DNA of 64,000 bases from Harmonia axyridis (lineage: Eukaryota > Arthropoda > Insecta > Coleoptera > Coccinellidae): contig NC_059505.1 of assembly GCF_914767665.1 (NCBI RefSeq), positions 43,397,506 through 43,461,505 on the forward strand. The letters run 5' to 3'. The notes under the pieces were generated by a model. It did not search any database and was not told the origin of the DNA. It saw only the letters and a list, made by a program, of their open reading frames with translations. The position numbers and the translations under genes were made by a program. Of the stretch, positions 33,182 through 45,279 are shown piece after piece; the first letter of the stretch is position 1, and the number at the start of each line of letters is the position of its first letter.

Positions 33182-33352
33182 AAAACCCCAAACCAAAATA
33201 CGAAACGAAACGTCGAACATAGATCACGCCATAGAACCCAAAGCTCTTCTTCCTAAAAATTCCTCGGCCACCTCGCGTTCTGCGATCTGCGACCGTTTAC
33301 AGTTAGTAGCGAAAGTCGCACAAAAACAAGGCATAAGAAAAGAAACATCAAT

Positions 33353-33416
33353 CGCTCCCGTTCCAATCAACCGCTCCCGTTCCAATCAACCGCTCCCGTT
33401 CCAATCAACCGCTCCG
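33353..33416 (+). repeat. 19-bp tandem repeat, three full units
   Basis: CGCTCCCGTTCCAATCAAC occurs at 33353, 33372 and 33391, followed by a partial CGCTCCG. The units are identical, so expansion is recent. Not in a recognised gene. Confidence 0.85.
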
Positions 33417-33419
33417 TTA

Positions 33420-33930
33420 CCTGCGCGCTACAGATCGAGACTTCTTCGATGGCCGGACGGATGACCGTTTTTTTCCTTTTCGTTCTTTCGTTCCATCTCT
33501 CTTCCTTCAAAGACGGGTGCGTGTGCCGTGAAAAAAAAAAAGAGAACACGACATCGTATTTATCGCTAAATTATGCGGAAGGTACGTACGAAGGAAATTC
33601 TTGAAGCCAATTAAAGATAACTGCACGGCAACGGAGAGAGGATGCTGCTCGAAAAATATGAACGTCGCCCGTTGCTCGAGGAAGGATGTGGGCACTTGGT
33701 TCAATAGGTTCCGGGCCCAGCTAGTGAAAGAAAGCGGTACTTTTCCATTGAAAAAGAGTTTTCTAGGATTGACAGCAAATATTAATTTTGCAGACACTTA
33801 TCAATCTGCAAAGTATTACTTTTTCTGCCTAGATAGCAAAATAATTATTCTTAATGCGAATAAAACATTCAACATTTTCTGACAATCTATATTGTTTGCC
33901 ACCTTCCTTATTCCTAGAGGAGTAAGTCTG
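33420..33930. other. unassigned intron sequence
   Basis: Somewhat GC-richer than average around 33600-33740 but without a recognisable exon. Confidence 0.35.
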
Positions 33931-34528
33931 ACTGACTGTTTGGTGTGCTTTATGGGCTGGTGGAATCATTGGTCCGTACTTCTTCCAAAACGATGATGGC
34001 CAGAACGTTACAGTCAATGGTGATCGGTATAGAGCTATTATTACTAACTTTTTCATTCCTGAATTGAACAACCATGATGTCCAGGAGCTGTGGTTCCAAC
34101 AAGACGGCGCAACATGTCACACAGCTCGTGCCACAATCGATTTATTGAAAGACAGGTTTGGTGACCGCCTAATTTCACGTTTTGGACCTGTGAATTGGCC
34201 TCCAAGATCTTGTGATTTAACACCGCTAGACTACTTTCTGTGGGGCTATGTAAAGTCATTGGTCTATGCGGATAAGCCACAAACCCTTGACCATTTGGAA
34301 GACAACATTCGCCGTGTTATTGCCGATATACGGCCACAAATGTTGGAAAAAGTAATCGAAAATTGGACGTCCAGATTGGACTACATCCGAGCCAGTCATA
34401 TGCCAGAAATCATATTTAAAATGTAATGCCACAAGATTATCTTGCGGATGAATAAAATTACTGTCAATCGAATAATCCATCGTTGTTTTATTGCAATTTA
34501 AAGTTATATAGCTCTAAAAAACACCCTT
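33931..34528 (+). mobile_element. A8: 5'-truncated family A copy
   Basis: Starts at the codons for LTVWCALW. The catalytic frame runs to the stop near 34426 with FQQDGA and CDLTPLD intact. Nine bases are missing near 34396 (ASRGGHM becomes ASHM). The right tip CACCCTT is followed by CA rather than TA. Confidence 0.85.
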
Positions 34529-35240
34529 CATAATACAATTGATGCAATTTATAAGTACTTGCGAAGGTATATTACAAAATGTCCTCTTTCCTGGATACAA
34601 ACGAACAAAAAAACAAAATCTCAACGTCTAACTACCTAACTGTAAAAAAAATGATACGAACAAATATTGAATTCCCGACAATCTCGCGAGGTAACTTTGT
34701 GCAGTATCGTCTCGTATGGGATAAGATCGAGGAGGCCATTCAAATCTCTTTCATAATTATCAAGACCGGTTAAAAGCTTCGGTTGTAAAACAAAGTCACT
34801 CCAGGTGGTGAGGCAGTAGGCTCCGACTTTGTACAAAAAGACGTATGGGAGACGGTAGTATCTATTTACTCGACGTAGCAACTTGAGAGGCTCAAACAAT
34901 GCCTCGACGATTCGTCTCGTTCTTCTGAACGATCTCGAATGGGTTTGTTATTATAATGGGCTTGTACACTTTTATATACACTTCATGGCTAGTAGAGTTT
35001 ATTCACGAGAATAGGCTTTTTGACAGTATAAAAAATGTTGTCCTATTCAATGACATCCTGATGAATTACACCTTTAAGAGCGATATACATTTATTCGATT
35101 TTAAAATTTGCAAAAACAATGGCAAATGGCGATTCAAGACTCTATTTATTATAGACGGGAGGTTCTCTAACTTTCCTATAAGACTTGGAAACAACCAAAC
35201 TTTCAAAATACATTGCTTTTCAATGAGAGGTTTCATCTCA
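34529..35240. other. unassigned intron sequence
   Basis: An 87-codon minus-strand frame (34636-34899) reads fairly protein-like but shows no domain I recognise. I do not call it. Confidence 0.3.
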
Positions 35241-35826
35241 GAATAATAAACATAGATAGAGGGAGCATATGTAATTTTCAGTAAGAGAATTTTGTCCCCA
35301 ACATGAACTATCAAGTTTGACATGAAGCGCGCGGAAATGAAAACATATCAGTGATACGATATTTCACTCAATTCGGAAGTTTCTCCATAAAGAACGCTCT
35401 TCTTATGTCCCATAGTGAATCAACGCTTCATATTAACTCAGAATATATTGAAATAATTACCTAAATATATCAGAAATTCAGAAAACAAACTTCAAGCGCG
35501 CCAAACGACATGAAACAACCGATGACACTAGGAGAGCAAAAGTTGCCAAACCTTGGATTTCAGCAGGTAGATACAGAAAATAATAAATATTCTACTAATT
35601 ATAAATTCGACAATTAGGAAAAATATCGTATTCCAAATATTCAAATTTGCATATTTATTCGGAAATCACTCAAATAAAAATATTTCATTCGATATAATAT
35701 ACATTCATAACGATATAGTAAAATTGTGGATTTGAAAATAAATAACAATCCGACAACGTAAATCAACCATGTTGGGGACATGTAAAAATTGGGTATATCC
35801 CCTCTATCTATGTTTATTACTCTATG
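35241..35826 (+). mobile_element. E3: family E element with 10-bp duplication
   Basis: Flanked by GGTTTCATCT on the left and GGTTTCATTT on the right (9 of 10 identical). Tips are GAATAATAAACATAG (slightly eroded) and TTTATTACTCTATG. Confidence 0.75.
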
Positions 35827-36654
35827 GGTTTCATTTTGAATAGCCCGCTATCTGTTCAGCTGTCATCTTTTGAAAAGTTAAAACTACGCCTTCCTCTTTA
35901 TAATTGAAATAAAAATCCATTGATTTCTCTTAAAATATACTCGTTTTTTTCAATTTCAATTTTTTTCAATATCAAAATGAAGCCTCATATTAGAAAATCC
36001 TATAGGTTCAGAAATTTTATTCCTAAAACTTCAAAAGTAAAAATATCAAAACTTTTCGATAATCACTTTGTGGGCTGATATGAATATTTTTCACGAATTG
36101 CGCCTCCTGTATATCTCTATATAAACAGATCTCGTCGTGGATGCAGTCTTTTAGAATCCATTAATTGTGGCCGTTTATCACTTCACATGAGGTCCATTTA
36201 GAATTCAGGGAATTACGTTAACATGGCCACTCTATCATCCTCTTTGTTTTAACTTCTTTTTTAAGGTGGGCTAGGCGCACAGCGGCCAAATAAAAGAAGT
36301 CGACTAGCGACCACACAATGGACATTCCTATTGTCGATGATGGTAGTCGAAGTATTTTGAGAGCGGACTTCTCCGCAAATACGTCTGCCCTTTTGTCTCT
36401 CTTGGCTCGCTCCGATCGGCCACACACAAAGCCAGATCCGTATTTCGGTGATTTTTTTTCAGCGACTATTCCAATAATTAAGAAAAGTTACTCAACGGTT
36501 AATCGACGACAAAATCATGAAATTGAAACGATACAGAGAAGATTAGCAATGAGTGTTGGGATTGCCTTCTGCAACGAGTATTAGACGATATTTTCTCTAT
36601 TTCAGTCAAGTTTTCTGAAATATTGTCGAAATTCAATGAAAAATTGAGATAATA
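35827..36654. other. unassigned intron sequence
   Basis: Around 36240-36440 the composition is more balanced (GTCGACTAGCGACC, GCTCGCTCCGATCGG). No exon signature, possibly regulatory. Confidence 0.3.
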
Positions 36655-37592
36655 ACGGGTGTTTTTTTTCGAGGTATATAACTTTGAGTTGGCATTACTG
36701 TTCAAGATGACGACCGATTTAACAGCTGTCAAGTGATTTATTCTCAGTTTAGTTTGGCAATTCATCATGAATAGACTCACGCCTGAACAACGCTTCCAAA
36801 TAGTGCAATTTTATTTCGAAAATAATGGTTCTGTGCCGAATACGTATCGCGCACTACGTCCATTTTATTTTGTTTAACGATGAAGCGCACTTCTGGTGGA
36901 ATGGCTACCTCAATAAACAAAACTGCCGCATGGAGTGAAGCTAATCCTCAAGTGTTTGTCGAAACACCGTTACATCCAGAAAAACTGACTGTTTGGTGCG
37001 CTTTATGGGCTGGTGGAATCATTGGTCCGTACTTCTTCAAAAACGATGATGGCCAGAACGTTACAGTCAATGGTGATCGGTATAGAGCCATGATTACTAA
37101 TTTCTTCATTCCTGAATTGAACAACCATGATGTCCAGGAGCTGTGGTTCCAACAAGACGGCCCAACATGTCACACAGCTCGTGCCACAATCGATTTATTG
37201 AAAGACACGTTTGGTGACCGCCTAATTTCACGTTTTGGACCTGTGAATTGGCCTCCAATATCTTGTGATTTAACACCGCTAGACTACTTTCTGTGGGGCT
37301 ATGTAAAGTCATTGGTCTATGCGGATAAGCCACAAACCCTTGACCATTTGGAAGACAACATTCGCCGTGTTATTGCCGATATACGGCCACAAATGTTGGA
37401 AAAAGTCATCGAAAATTGGACGTCCAGATTGGACTACATCCGAGCCAGCCGTGGCGGTCATATGCCAGAAATCATATTTAAAATGTAATGCCACAAGATT
37501 ATCTTGCGGATAAATAAAATTCATGTCGATCGAATAATCCATCGTTGTTTTATTACAATTTGAAGTTCTATAGCTCTAAAAAAAACACCCTT
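36655..37592 (+). mobile_element. A9: full-length family A copy
   Basis: TA 36653-36654 and 37593-37594. The catalytic frame is open to 37488 after a two-base deletion near 36930 (GCATGGAGTG). One Arg before the third Asp is changed (PPISCDLTPLD). Confidence 0.9.
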
Positions 37593-37615
37593 TACATCTT
37601 AGTGACTTCTGTATT

Positions 37616-37930
37616 GTATCTTGGCAGTTGGTGTGACTGTTACGAAAATTGACAGATTACGGAATTTAAATTTAAATCGTACGTTTCGAATTTTGAAATA
37701 ATTTGTAATTACGCATTAAATTCGTGAATTATGTCTGACGAAATCGATTTAACACCAAAAGAATTAAGAGAAATTGCGAATAATGTTGTAAATCATTTCA
37801 TTATATCCAAATTATATCGACAATTATTGACGTTCGTTGAAATTTGATAGGATTGGAAGTCAGTATAAACAACCAAGTAATGAGTTCATTACAACACTGC
37901 TTTTAGTACTATAATGAACTCATTACGATA
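37616..37930 (+). repeat. I1: repeat carrying a conserved short reading frame
   Basis: Shared with 45990-46265. Both contain an ATG followed by MSDE-I/M-DLTP-K/T-ELREIAN, i.e. the beginning of some transposon or host protein, then diverge. I do not recognise the source family. Confidence 0.5.
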
Positions 37931-38350
37931 CTAAAATAGAGAATAGTAATTTACGTAACAAGTCCGGAAAATAGGGTTTTTTTGGACGAATAGACAAAAT
38001 TCCAGGACGAGCGTAAGCGAGTCCTGGAAGTCTGTGAGTCCAAAAAAACCATTTTCGGGCGTGTTGCGTACAATATTTTTTCGGCAACCATGTAAAATAA
38101 CACTATCGCTGCTGCTTTCCATATTTTATTGCGATTGCGATCAAAAAACATGCAAATTTTTGACAACTAATTTCATATGAACTGTCAGCCGTTATCTCGG
38201 TTGCTATGGATTCTATGATTCTTTTCCGGCCTAATCCGGGAAGTACGTACTTTCCGGACTAGGCCGGGAAATGCTACTTTCTCAGAGAAAAAGCGTCCGG
38301 AAAGTGAGCACTTCCCGGACGGTTGCCGAAAAAAATAATTTAAACTCTCC
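37931..38350. repeat. hairpin-rich repeat segment
   Basis: Contains a short hairpin at 38002-38027 (CCAGGAC / GTCCTGG with a 12-base loop) and a long imperfect palindrome at 38224-38270 (TTCCGGCCTA ... TAGGCCGG). GTCCGGAAA occurs near 37960 and 38308. It may be part of one element with I1. Confidence 0.4.
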
Positions 38351-38865
38351 CCAAGTTTCTGATCTGAGAAAACGTTGTTGAATTACCAACCACTAATTCT
38401 GGGACACCCTGCACTAAAATGCATCGTAATTTTCGTTGTGCAACAATTGGCCAGAGGTCAGTACGATGTCCGCCAAACGCACATTCGAAACTCCCATACA
38501 GTTCGACACTGAAACGCGCTAATAAACCTAGCTAGAGCATTAAGTATGCAAATACTGACGATGAAACGTCCTGTGGAATTCTGGCTCGTTCGTACACACA
38601 TTATTGATAATTTATGCAAATTGCATTTCCAATCCGTTGCGACACACGCAACATGCACATATCATCCGAACGGCGATACGTGCGGGGAAAGACAATAAGT
38701 CAAAGCGATGCAACAACTATACTCGATCGGTGAATACAAATTGATCGTCGTAAATAAAGCCAGATATTGTTTTCTGCGCGATCGACGCGATAAACAACAA
38801 TGATGCCAGAAAGGAGAAGGGTACGTAAAGAGATTTGCACGGATCTAACGTCTTGAGACAAAAAT
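38351..38865. other. unassigned intron sequence
   Basis: The part 38630-38850 is of mixed composition and repeat-free (GCGCGATCGACGCG near 38777). No exon recognised. Confidence 0.3.
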
Positions 38866-39085
38866 AGGGTTAATCATATCAAGCTACTTGATTTTTAGCA
38901 GTTTTATTGTGTAGTGTCACATCAATGAAAAAATGATGAAATGAGAAGGAACCTTGCAAAAAACACTATTATTTATTATACTTATTGTATAAAAGAACCG
39001 AAAGTATCAACTTTTTTGAAATAGAAACATAAATTGAATCACTATAAATCATAACAAAATAAAAAATAATAAAAAATGAAGTTTC

Positions 39086-39256
39086 TCAGTACTGAGAAAC
39101 CTCCAGGCTTTGTTTGATTTCATAATTTGCCATCCAGGATCTAAGACACATGAAGCATCTTATAGATTCATCGCCTAACCTATTGCGGGTTTTTGTAACT
39201 GTAAGAGCAGCTCTGGAAAATTGTCTTTCAACAGGAGCTGAAGATGCTGGCGTTGA
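39086..39256 (-). pseudogene. hAT transposase C-terminal dimerisation fragment
   Basis: 56 codons plus TGA: STPASSAPVERQFSRAALTV then TKTRNRLGDESIR then CLRSW. The P-A-S-S-A-P-V-E-R-x-F-S core with the following T-x-x-R-N-R-L is the hallmark of the hAT C-terminal dimerisation region (BED-finger-type hAT transposases). The upstream part of the gene is replaced by repeat B6. The final codons overlap a perfect 20-bp palindrome. Confidence 0.8.
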
Positions 39257-39280
39257 TAAAAATCAAGTTTGGAAAGATAT

Positions 39281-39690
39281 TTCTCTAATTCTGTGGTTAT
39301 TCCGTTCATTCTTCCACATCTTATAGAACAAAATCGTGCGAGAATATATCAGAAACGCACAGTTTTCATGGTTATATTTTATTATTCTATGTTGGTACTC
39401 CGAACTTTCCGCCACGGCTTTATCTGTCAATTCATCAATTTGCCTTAAAGAATCAGTTCTGCCAACCAATATTTTTTAATGCAAAAATCACTAAAATATA
39501 TTTATGGAAATATTTCATTAATTTCAATGAAAATGCAATGAATTAGAAAATATAATGTATAATACTCGTACAGAAGGCTCATTCTACCACTCGTTCATTC
39601 CAAAACTCGCCACTTCGTTTTTGAATTTTGAACTCGTGGAAGAATATCAATGCCTTCTGCACTTGTATTATAAATTACTATTCTGAAACT
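39281..39690 (-). repeat. B6: repeat B inside hAT-2
   Basis: Near full-length inverse of B7 (48445-48865), including the AAAACTCGCCACTTCG hairpin half and GGCAGAAC-type module. It breaks the hAT transposase gene. Confidence 0.65.
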
Positions 39691-39959
39691 CCCAAAATCT
39701 ACCAATAGATTCCATAGAAATATGAGAAAACTACTAATAAAGTTACACTGGAGAATACTTAAGTTTCTCGGCGCTCGAGGAATCCCCTTATTTAGTCTAA
39801 GCGAGCACAAGATTGCAGAAATATATGCCGTGCGACGCGTGCATATCAAGCTCAAGTATGTAATTTTTCACGAGCTTGATTTTCAAGTCAAGTAGTTGGT
39901 TAAAATGGCAAGCCACTTGGTTTGCTGAATCCCTAATTGACCGAGATCTTATGGTCTGT

Positions 39960-40422
39960 TGTGGCCCCCATCAGAGCTCTTCTCCCCACTGCACCATCTA
40001 CAGCTAGCCTTCCAATTCCAGAGTTCTAAGCTAGTCAAGGATCTGGAATGGCTTACATCCTCACTTCCACGAGTTTCTAGTCCAAAACCCTTTTCCATTG
40101 GTTTGCGAAGGCAATTCTATGATCAGAGATCAGGAGTCTCTTCTTCCTCTCCACAGAATCTGTACTAGCCATTTTCTGAGGAACCAATGTCTATTTGGTG
40201 GTTTCTCAGGCGGCAACTTCCTATAAGGAGGCCAGTGAGAAGGCGTAGCATGTTCTTACTAACATTCAGATTCTTTTCAGATGTTAAAGTTCCAAAGGAA
40301 CTTTTTAAGAGATCCCTGGAAGATTCCGCCAGAGTATTTCCCTTTAAGTTTCCTCCATGTCTCAAAATCCACTCACAGATATTACATATAACCTTTATTT
40401 TCATTCCACCTGAGATAGCCAT
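39960..40422 (-). pseudogene. RNase H-end fragment of a non-LTR retrotransposon
   Basis: The minus-strand frame 40422-40165 reads HGGNLKGNTLAESSR (compare G-H-x-G-x-x-G-N-x-x-A-D in the RNase H domain of Jockey/R1-like elements) and LRLLTGLLIGSCRLRNH, the usual tail motif. After a stop it continues YRFCGEEEETPD, matching the CxFC-G-E-E-E-E-T motif that follows. Clearly decayed. Confidence 0.55.
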
Positions 40423-40449
40423 ACATATAACTGAATTTTCGAATAATCT

Positions 40450-41310
40450 ATAAAATTGATGCCATTTTAGTACATTAATATATGAGCTGTCAGCTTGAAA
40501 TTTGGTGCAAAGATCGGTTGTTATACCGCGTTGATCCTCCTAAATTGACAACCCATAAATTTCACAGGGTAAAAGTTAAGCGATAAAATTGAAAAAACAC
40601 TCAATCACGAAATTGAAAATTTCATCGACTGAGTTCTAACTGCCCAAAAGCCGGATGGATCAAATGGAAGAACCTGTTCGAATTTTGAAAGTCACCGTTG
40701 GTAATTGTCGAATCTGAAGAGCGAAGACTGTGTTTAATAGGATCTGTCCGGCAACAAGGGAAAAACAAACAGTGTTGAAGGCTGAAATATCAATCATCTT
40801 TTACAGTGTGTTTATTATGGGAGATTAGGTTTGTTCTTTGCGCCTCGCAAGTTTATCCAAAGATTGATTCGATAACGCAATTTTGTTCTAATTTTTCCTT
40901 TTCTACATTTTCAAAAAGTAAAAATGCGAAAATTTGATTTGGTAGATTTTTGGAATGCTCATTCATCAAACATTGTTTTGTCCCAATATTCGATTTTCTG
41001 TCCCTCCGGTCGACGAGATTCAAGATAACTTTCGAACGGAAGGACCAAGAACAAGTTTTATAGTTACTTTCTATGTTTTTACTACCAATAATTGGTAATT
41101 AACCATTTGGGAATTACATTTTGTTACCGCGAAGTTTCAACCTTATTTTAGGTTCATCTTCAGGCACTGAAGGTTCTACAAATGGTACATAGTTTTATAT
41201 GAATTTAAGTACAGAAAAGTGATAAGTAAAACCAAGAAAAGGGCCTATAAAATTTGATAAAGAAGAAGAAAACATTTTTAACAACAATGTTTGGGATTTT
41301 AGGTATCATT
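40450..41310. other. unassigned intron sequence
   Basis: Nothing recognised. Confidence 0.35.
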
Positions 41311-41315
41311 TCAAC

Positions 41316-41561
41316 TAATAAACACGGCTTTATACAAAATCTGGGGAATGATACAGGATTCAAACTTACTGGTATTAACCTCGTTCCTTCTGTCTATCAA
41401 TTAATACTGAAATCGTTCCTCAAATACTCTTATTTATGAAAACAAGCCAATTCCTTCAACGACACCGTACTAATTTGAATGACAATTTATTTGTTTGGAT
41501 TCCGAACACTGGCAGGAGAACCATAAATGGCGTTGTGTGACGTCACACTAATAGAGCGTAT
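41316..41561 (-). repeat. F1: copy of dispersed repeat F
   Basis: Inverse of 53192-53428. Both contain ACACGGCTTT, CTTCTGTCTATCAATTAATA and the CRE-like GTGACGTCACAC. Non-coding. Confidence 0.65.
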
Positions 41562-41992
41562 AACACAGAATTCTCTAAAAATCCTGATTTCGAGGGACGA
41601 ATCCCACGATGCGGCAACAAGCCGCCAACGTCGCGGCAAATCTACACAGAACGTATAGAGGGAGATAAGGAGGAAGACCGCTATCTCTTGAACAAGGCAA
41701 AGCACTCCGGGCTCAGGTAAGTGAAATAATTAATGCGTCTGAAGGATCGAGGCCTGCAAGATAACGTTGAAAGCCTTCTCGAAATTTACGATGCCCCCAA
41801 TCGGAAACAGGTAACCTGTACGATTTTTCTTCAATTTGTCAGCCGTGTTTTGGCGCACGGAGGACCCTAATGGACGTATAGAAGAAGATCGATCAGAGAA
41901 TTATCGTTTTTTCTAACGACAGATGTGATGGTTACCTAATGCACAAAAGTTTTCAGCCTTTAAAATCGAGAGATCGTACGATCTAACCTCGG

Positions 41993-42580
41993 AGTAATAA
42001 ACATAGATAGAGGGAGCTTGTATCGTTTTCAGTAAGCAAATTTTGTCCCCAACATGAACTATTAAATTTGACTTGAAGCGCGCGGAGATGAAAGCATATC
42101 AGTGATACGATATTTCACTCAATTCGCGAGTTTCTCCACAAAGAACGCACTTCTTATGTCCCATAGTGAATCAACGTTTCATATTAACTCAAAATATATT
42201 GAAATAAATACCTAAATATATCAGAAATTCAGAAAACAAACTTCAAGCCTGCCAAACGACGTGAAACAACCGATGACACTAGGAGAGCAAAAGTTGCCAA
42301 ACCTTGGATTTCAGCAGGTAGGTACAGAAAATAATGAATATTCTGCTTATTATAAATTCGACAATTAGGAAAATATCGGATTCCAAATATTCAAATTCAT
42401 ATATTTAATCGGGAATCACTGAAATAAATGTATTTCATTCAATATAATATACATTCATAACGATATGGTAAAATTGTGGATTTGAAAATATATCACAATC
42501 CGACAACGTAATCTAACCATGTTGGGGACATGTAAAAATTGCGTTGGTATACTCCCTCTATCTATGTTCATTTCTCTATG
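41993..42580 (+). mobile_element. E4: family E element
   Basis: Near full length with tips GGAGTAATAAACATAG and CATTTCTCTATG. The flanking 10-mers GATCTAACCT and GATTCAACTA agree only partly (6 of 10), so the duplication is eroded. Confidence 0.7.
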
Positions 42581-42774
42581 GATTCAACTAGAAGTATACA
42601 ACGCCTCGTGAATTCATATACATATTTGACGATGTTCGAGGAGCTAGTTCGTGTTGTCAATTTCACTAAAAAGCCAGGATCGAGGCCAGGATTTTCTTTA
42701 CAAAGTCAAATCGTTTCTTATTTGGTTTGCTACATCTTAAATTCAGTCAAGTAATTGTTGATGAGATGTTATTT

Positions 42775-43260
42775 CAGCATGATAGACAAGCTGCTTCATA
42801 TGTCCCTACAAATAAAAATCTAACGGATTGAAATCCGGTGGACGAGGTGGCTATGGCATTAGTCCCCTTCGACCTATCAATTTATTCGTGAAATTTTTAT
42901 TCAACCAAGCAGCTACATCTCTCCCTCTGTGTGGTGGTGCATCATCGTGCTGATACCACATATTTCCAACAATTTTGAGCTCTAGATCATCAATAATTTG
43001 CATATTAATCTGTATTTAAACGATCATTTATAATATCAACTGACTCGTTGTTGAAAATCCTAATCCAAAAGTTGAAACTAAAATGTTGCTGAAATGGCCT
43101 TGTTTTAATAGCTTTTGAATTTTGCAGTGTCCATTCATGTTCATTATGATTGTTGTTGATACTATCCTTATCGAAATAAACCTGATCAGATGAGATGACA
43201 AAAGAAATAAATCTATTATTTTGTACAAGCTGTTGAAGTAACCCTTGACAAAATTCTAGT
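42775..43260 (-). pseudogene. decayed mariner-type transposase of another family
   Basis: Minus-strand translation gives FISFVISSDQVYFDKD (first acidic site region), MWYQHDDAPPHRGRDVAAWL (second) and PPRPPDFNPLDFYL (third), with in-frame stops. The same domain order as family A but only distantly similar, so a separate, older family. No ends were found. Confidence 0.7.
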
Positions 43261-43433
43261 TGTCATATCAACTAGTATTTTCCTTAGTCGGCTAACTTTC
43301 AATTAAAACATGAAAATAAATAATTTCAAATTCAAAGTACTGTATAAAATTCACAAGTTTTTTTTAGCGTGATAGAAGACACTTTCGTTTAAATATCTGA
43401 ATAATTTCGTAAATAAATATATCGAAATATCAT

Positions 43434-43560
43434 CATGTTGGGTTCTTGTTTTTCATAAAATTGAATGCGTTGTTATGGAGACGTCGGTAGAATCGCTTGA
43501 TTAGTCTAGCAACCAATAAACCGTCTTGGCAACAGTTAGCATCAGGAACTCACAACGCTT
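43434..43560 (+). repeat. G1: copy of repeat G
   Basis: Inverse of 49490-49640. Shared blocks are TTGGGTTCTTGTTTTTC, TTATGGAGACGTCGG, GCAACCAATAA and CCGTCTTGGCAAC. Non-coding. Confidence 0.55.
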
Positions 43561-44070
43561 AATCTTATAAAATCTCAATTTGTATTGGTGTTTCGAATTT
43601 ATTGTCTAGTGGAGAGATTTCAGAATCCCTTTGAATTAGGCTGGCACATTTCCGGGCTCGATTTTTGAGAGAATTAATTTGGTGAAGACCGCAACCTCAT
43701 AAATTGATAATTAATAAGAGAAAATTGGAAAATGGCGTGAAATGAAAAGTTCTCATAACTTATTTATTACTGGTGCTATGAACATGAAACAAAAACATTC
43801 TAGAGGCACATTTTTCGGTAGAATCCATTGGTGTATTACATTGTTTTTTATTGCAATTAGTTTTGGAGCTGTATTACAAATTTATGTTTTTTTTCAATGT
43901 AAACCATAAAAATTTCTATAACAAATGAAATCGCTTGTTCCCATTTTCAAAAATATATAACATAATATATAAATTTCTTATCAAAATCATCAGAAGTTTC
44001 AATTTCAAACGAAAAATCAACTACGTGCCTATATGTATAATAATCTGTGAACTTCAGATGATTATAATAT
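43561..44070. other. unassigned intron sequence
   Basis: Nothing recognised. Confidence 0.35.
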
Positions 44071-44074
44071 TTGA

Positions 44075-44212
44075 TGACCACCAAGATTTCCGGATTTAAC
44101 AACGTTAGATTTTTTTTGGTCGCACTTCAAGAACAACTTTTATCAATTTGAATATGTTGAAAAAATCGAACGGTGTTAAATCCGGAGACCTTGGTGGCCA
44201 CCGAATATTTCA
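44075..44212. pseudogene. head-to-head transposase fragments around the third catalytic Asp
   Basis: Plus strand 44080-44125 reads PPRFPDLTTLDFFW (the preceding Trp is a stop). Minus strand 44210-44150 reads WPPRSPDLTPFDFF. They are inverted copies of the same mariner-type motif with about 30 bases between, forming a foldback. Confidence 0.55.
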
Positions 44213-44727
44213 ATTACACAGTGTGAAATTTAGAATTTTGATGATTTTTATAGTTTGATAAGAAAGACATTTCCCAATTTTATTTTATAGCTAGCAAAAA
44301 AATCTATTTGTAACTATGTTATTTAAAGATGCAATGGATGTTTCACAGTTCCTGCAAAACTCGACATCTTCAAGCTTAATAAAATCGAACCTAGTACGGA
44401 CCAGGAGCAAGCCGAAGAGTAAATAAATGATTTTAAAGCTTTAAAACCGAAGCGGTCTACTTTATTTGCTCGAAGACCGCCACAAAAGCTTTTTACTGCT
44501 CCTTAATTGTTTTTCGAGTATAGCTGTACGATTTTCTCTCTCGATAAATAATTAAATAATGAACAGTACGTACCTCTAGAAGTACTGGTATTTTCGAGCC
44601 AAAGTACATTCTGCCTTCGGCAATCGAGAAGTCGTTAAATTTAGATTGAGGCAGCTCATCAAGAAAGAATTTTTTCATGAAAGTTTCTTGTAGCTATTTC
44701 GAAAATATCAAACTTGATTTGATTGTA
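44213..44727. other. unassigned intron sequence
   Basis: Nothing recognised. Confidence 0.35.
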
Positions 44728-44860
44728 CAGGGTGGGCAAATTTCGATGTTTTAGCACTTCAATTTTTGAACCAGAGGAGATCTAAATCTGATACCCCATT
44801 CTCGTTCTATTTTTCTGAGAAACTAGCAAGTGTCGTATTCTTTTTTGGCCAACCTCTAGT
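44728..44860 (+). repeat. solo left end related to FB3
   Basis: CAGGGTGGGCAAATTTCGAT and about 120 following bases match 45284-45396, the outer left part of FB3. Confidence 0.6.
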
Positions 44861-45279
44861 TAACCTGATGTTTTTGCGGTTAAATCCATTTTCTGCTAAT
44901 TTGAAAAGGACATTCCACGCGAATGGAGAACCATAGCAAGCTAATCACGTAACCAATAAAAGAAAGAGGAATGAAGTTCTTCGTCGTTTGGTCTAATGGC
45001 TTTCGCTAATGATGAAATTGACTGACAAAGACAAATCAAATCTGGAATGTCGTCTACATGAGATCACCCACAGAGACAAATCGACTTTTTATTTTCACGT
45101 ATAAACAGCAAACAGAGACGTCAAACGTTCGATTGACAGCAAAAAGTAGGTTCTTGGAAAAGTAGCAAGACTCCCAGCGTCGCCAGTTCTCCAAAACACG
45201 CCGAAAATCTACATAGAATTCTTCAAATTCGAGGAAAAAAAATTATGGACTGAAAGGAAAAGGATATAGCTTTTTACTG

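Larger units (their letters stand above)
38866..39934 (-). mobile_element. hAT-2: hAT element keeping part of its transposase
   Basis: The right edge (GCTGAATCCCTA) is the inverse of the hAT-1 left end, and the left edge (ATCAAGCTACTTGATTTTTA) matches the hAT-1 right subterminal region. The outer left tip is eroded (TAGGGTTAATCA) and no clear 8-bp duplication remains. The interior holds the transposase C-terminus (39086-39256) and repeat B6. Confidence 0.7.

Noticed and set aside
34636..34899. 87-codon minus-strand frame
   Set aside because: Reads fairly protein-like but no family, splice or conservation evidence is available from the sequence alone.
38002..38027. Short hairpin as a terminator or CRISPR-like repeat
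   Set aside because: Occurs in an insect repeat segment, no array of spaced copies and no bacterial context.
41546..41553. CRE-like TGACGTCA in repeat F as a host regulatory site
   Set aside because: It is part of a dispersed repeat present twice, so it cannot be tied to a host gene.
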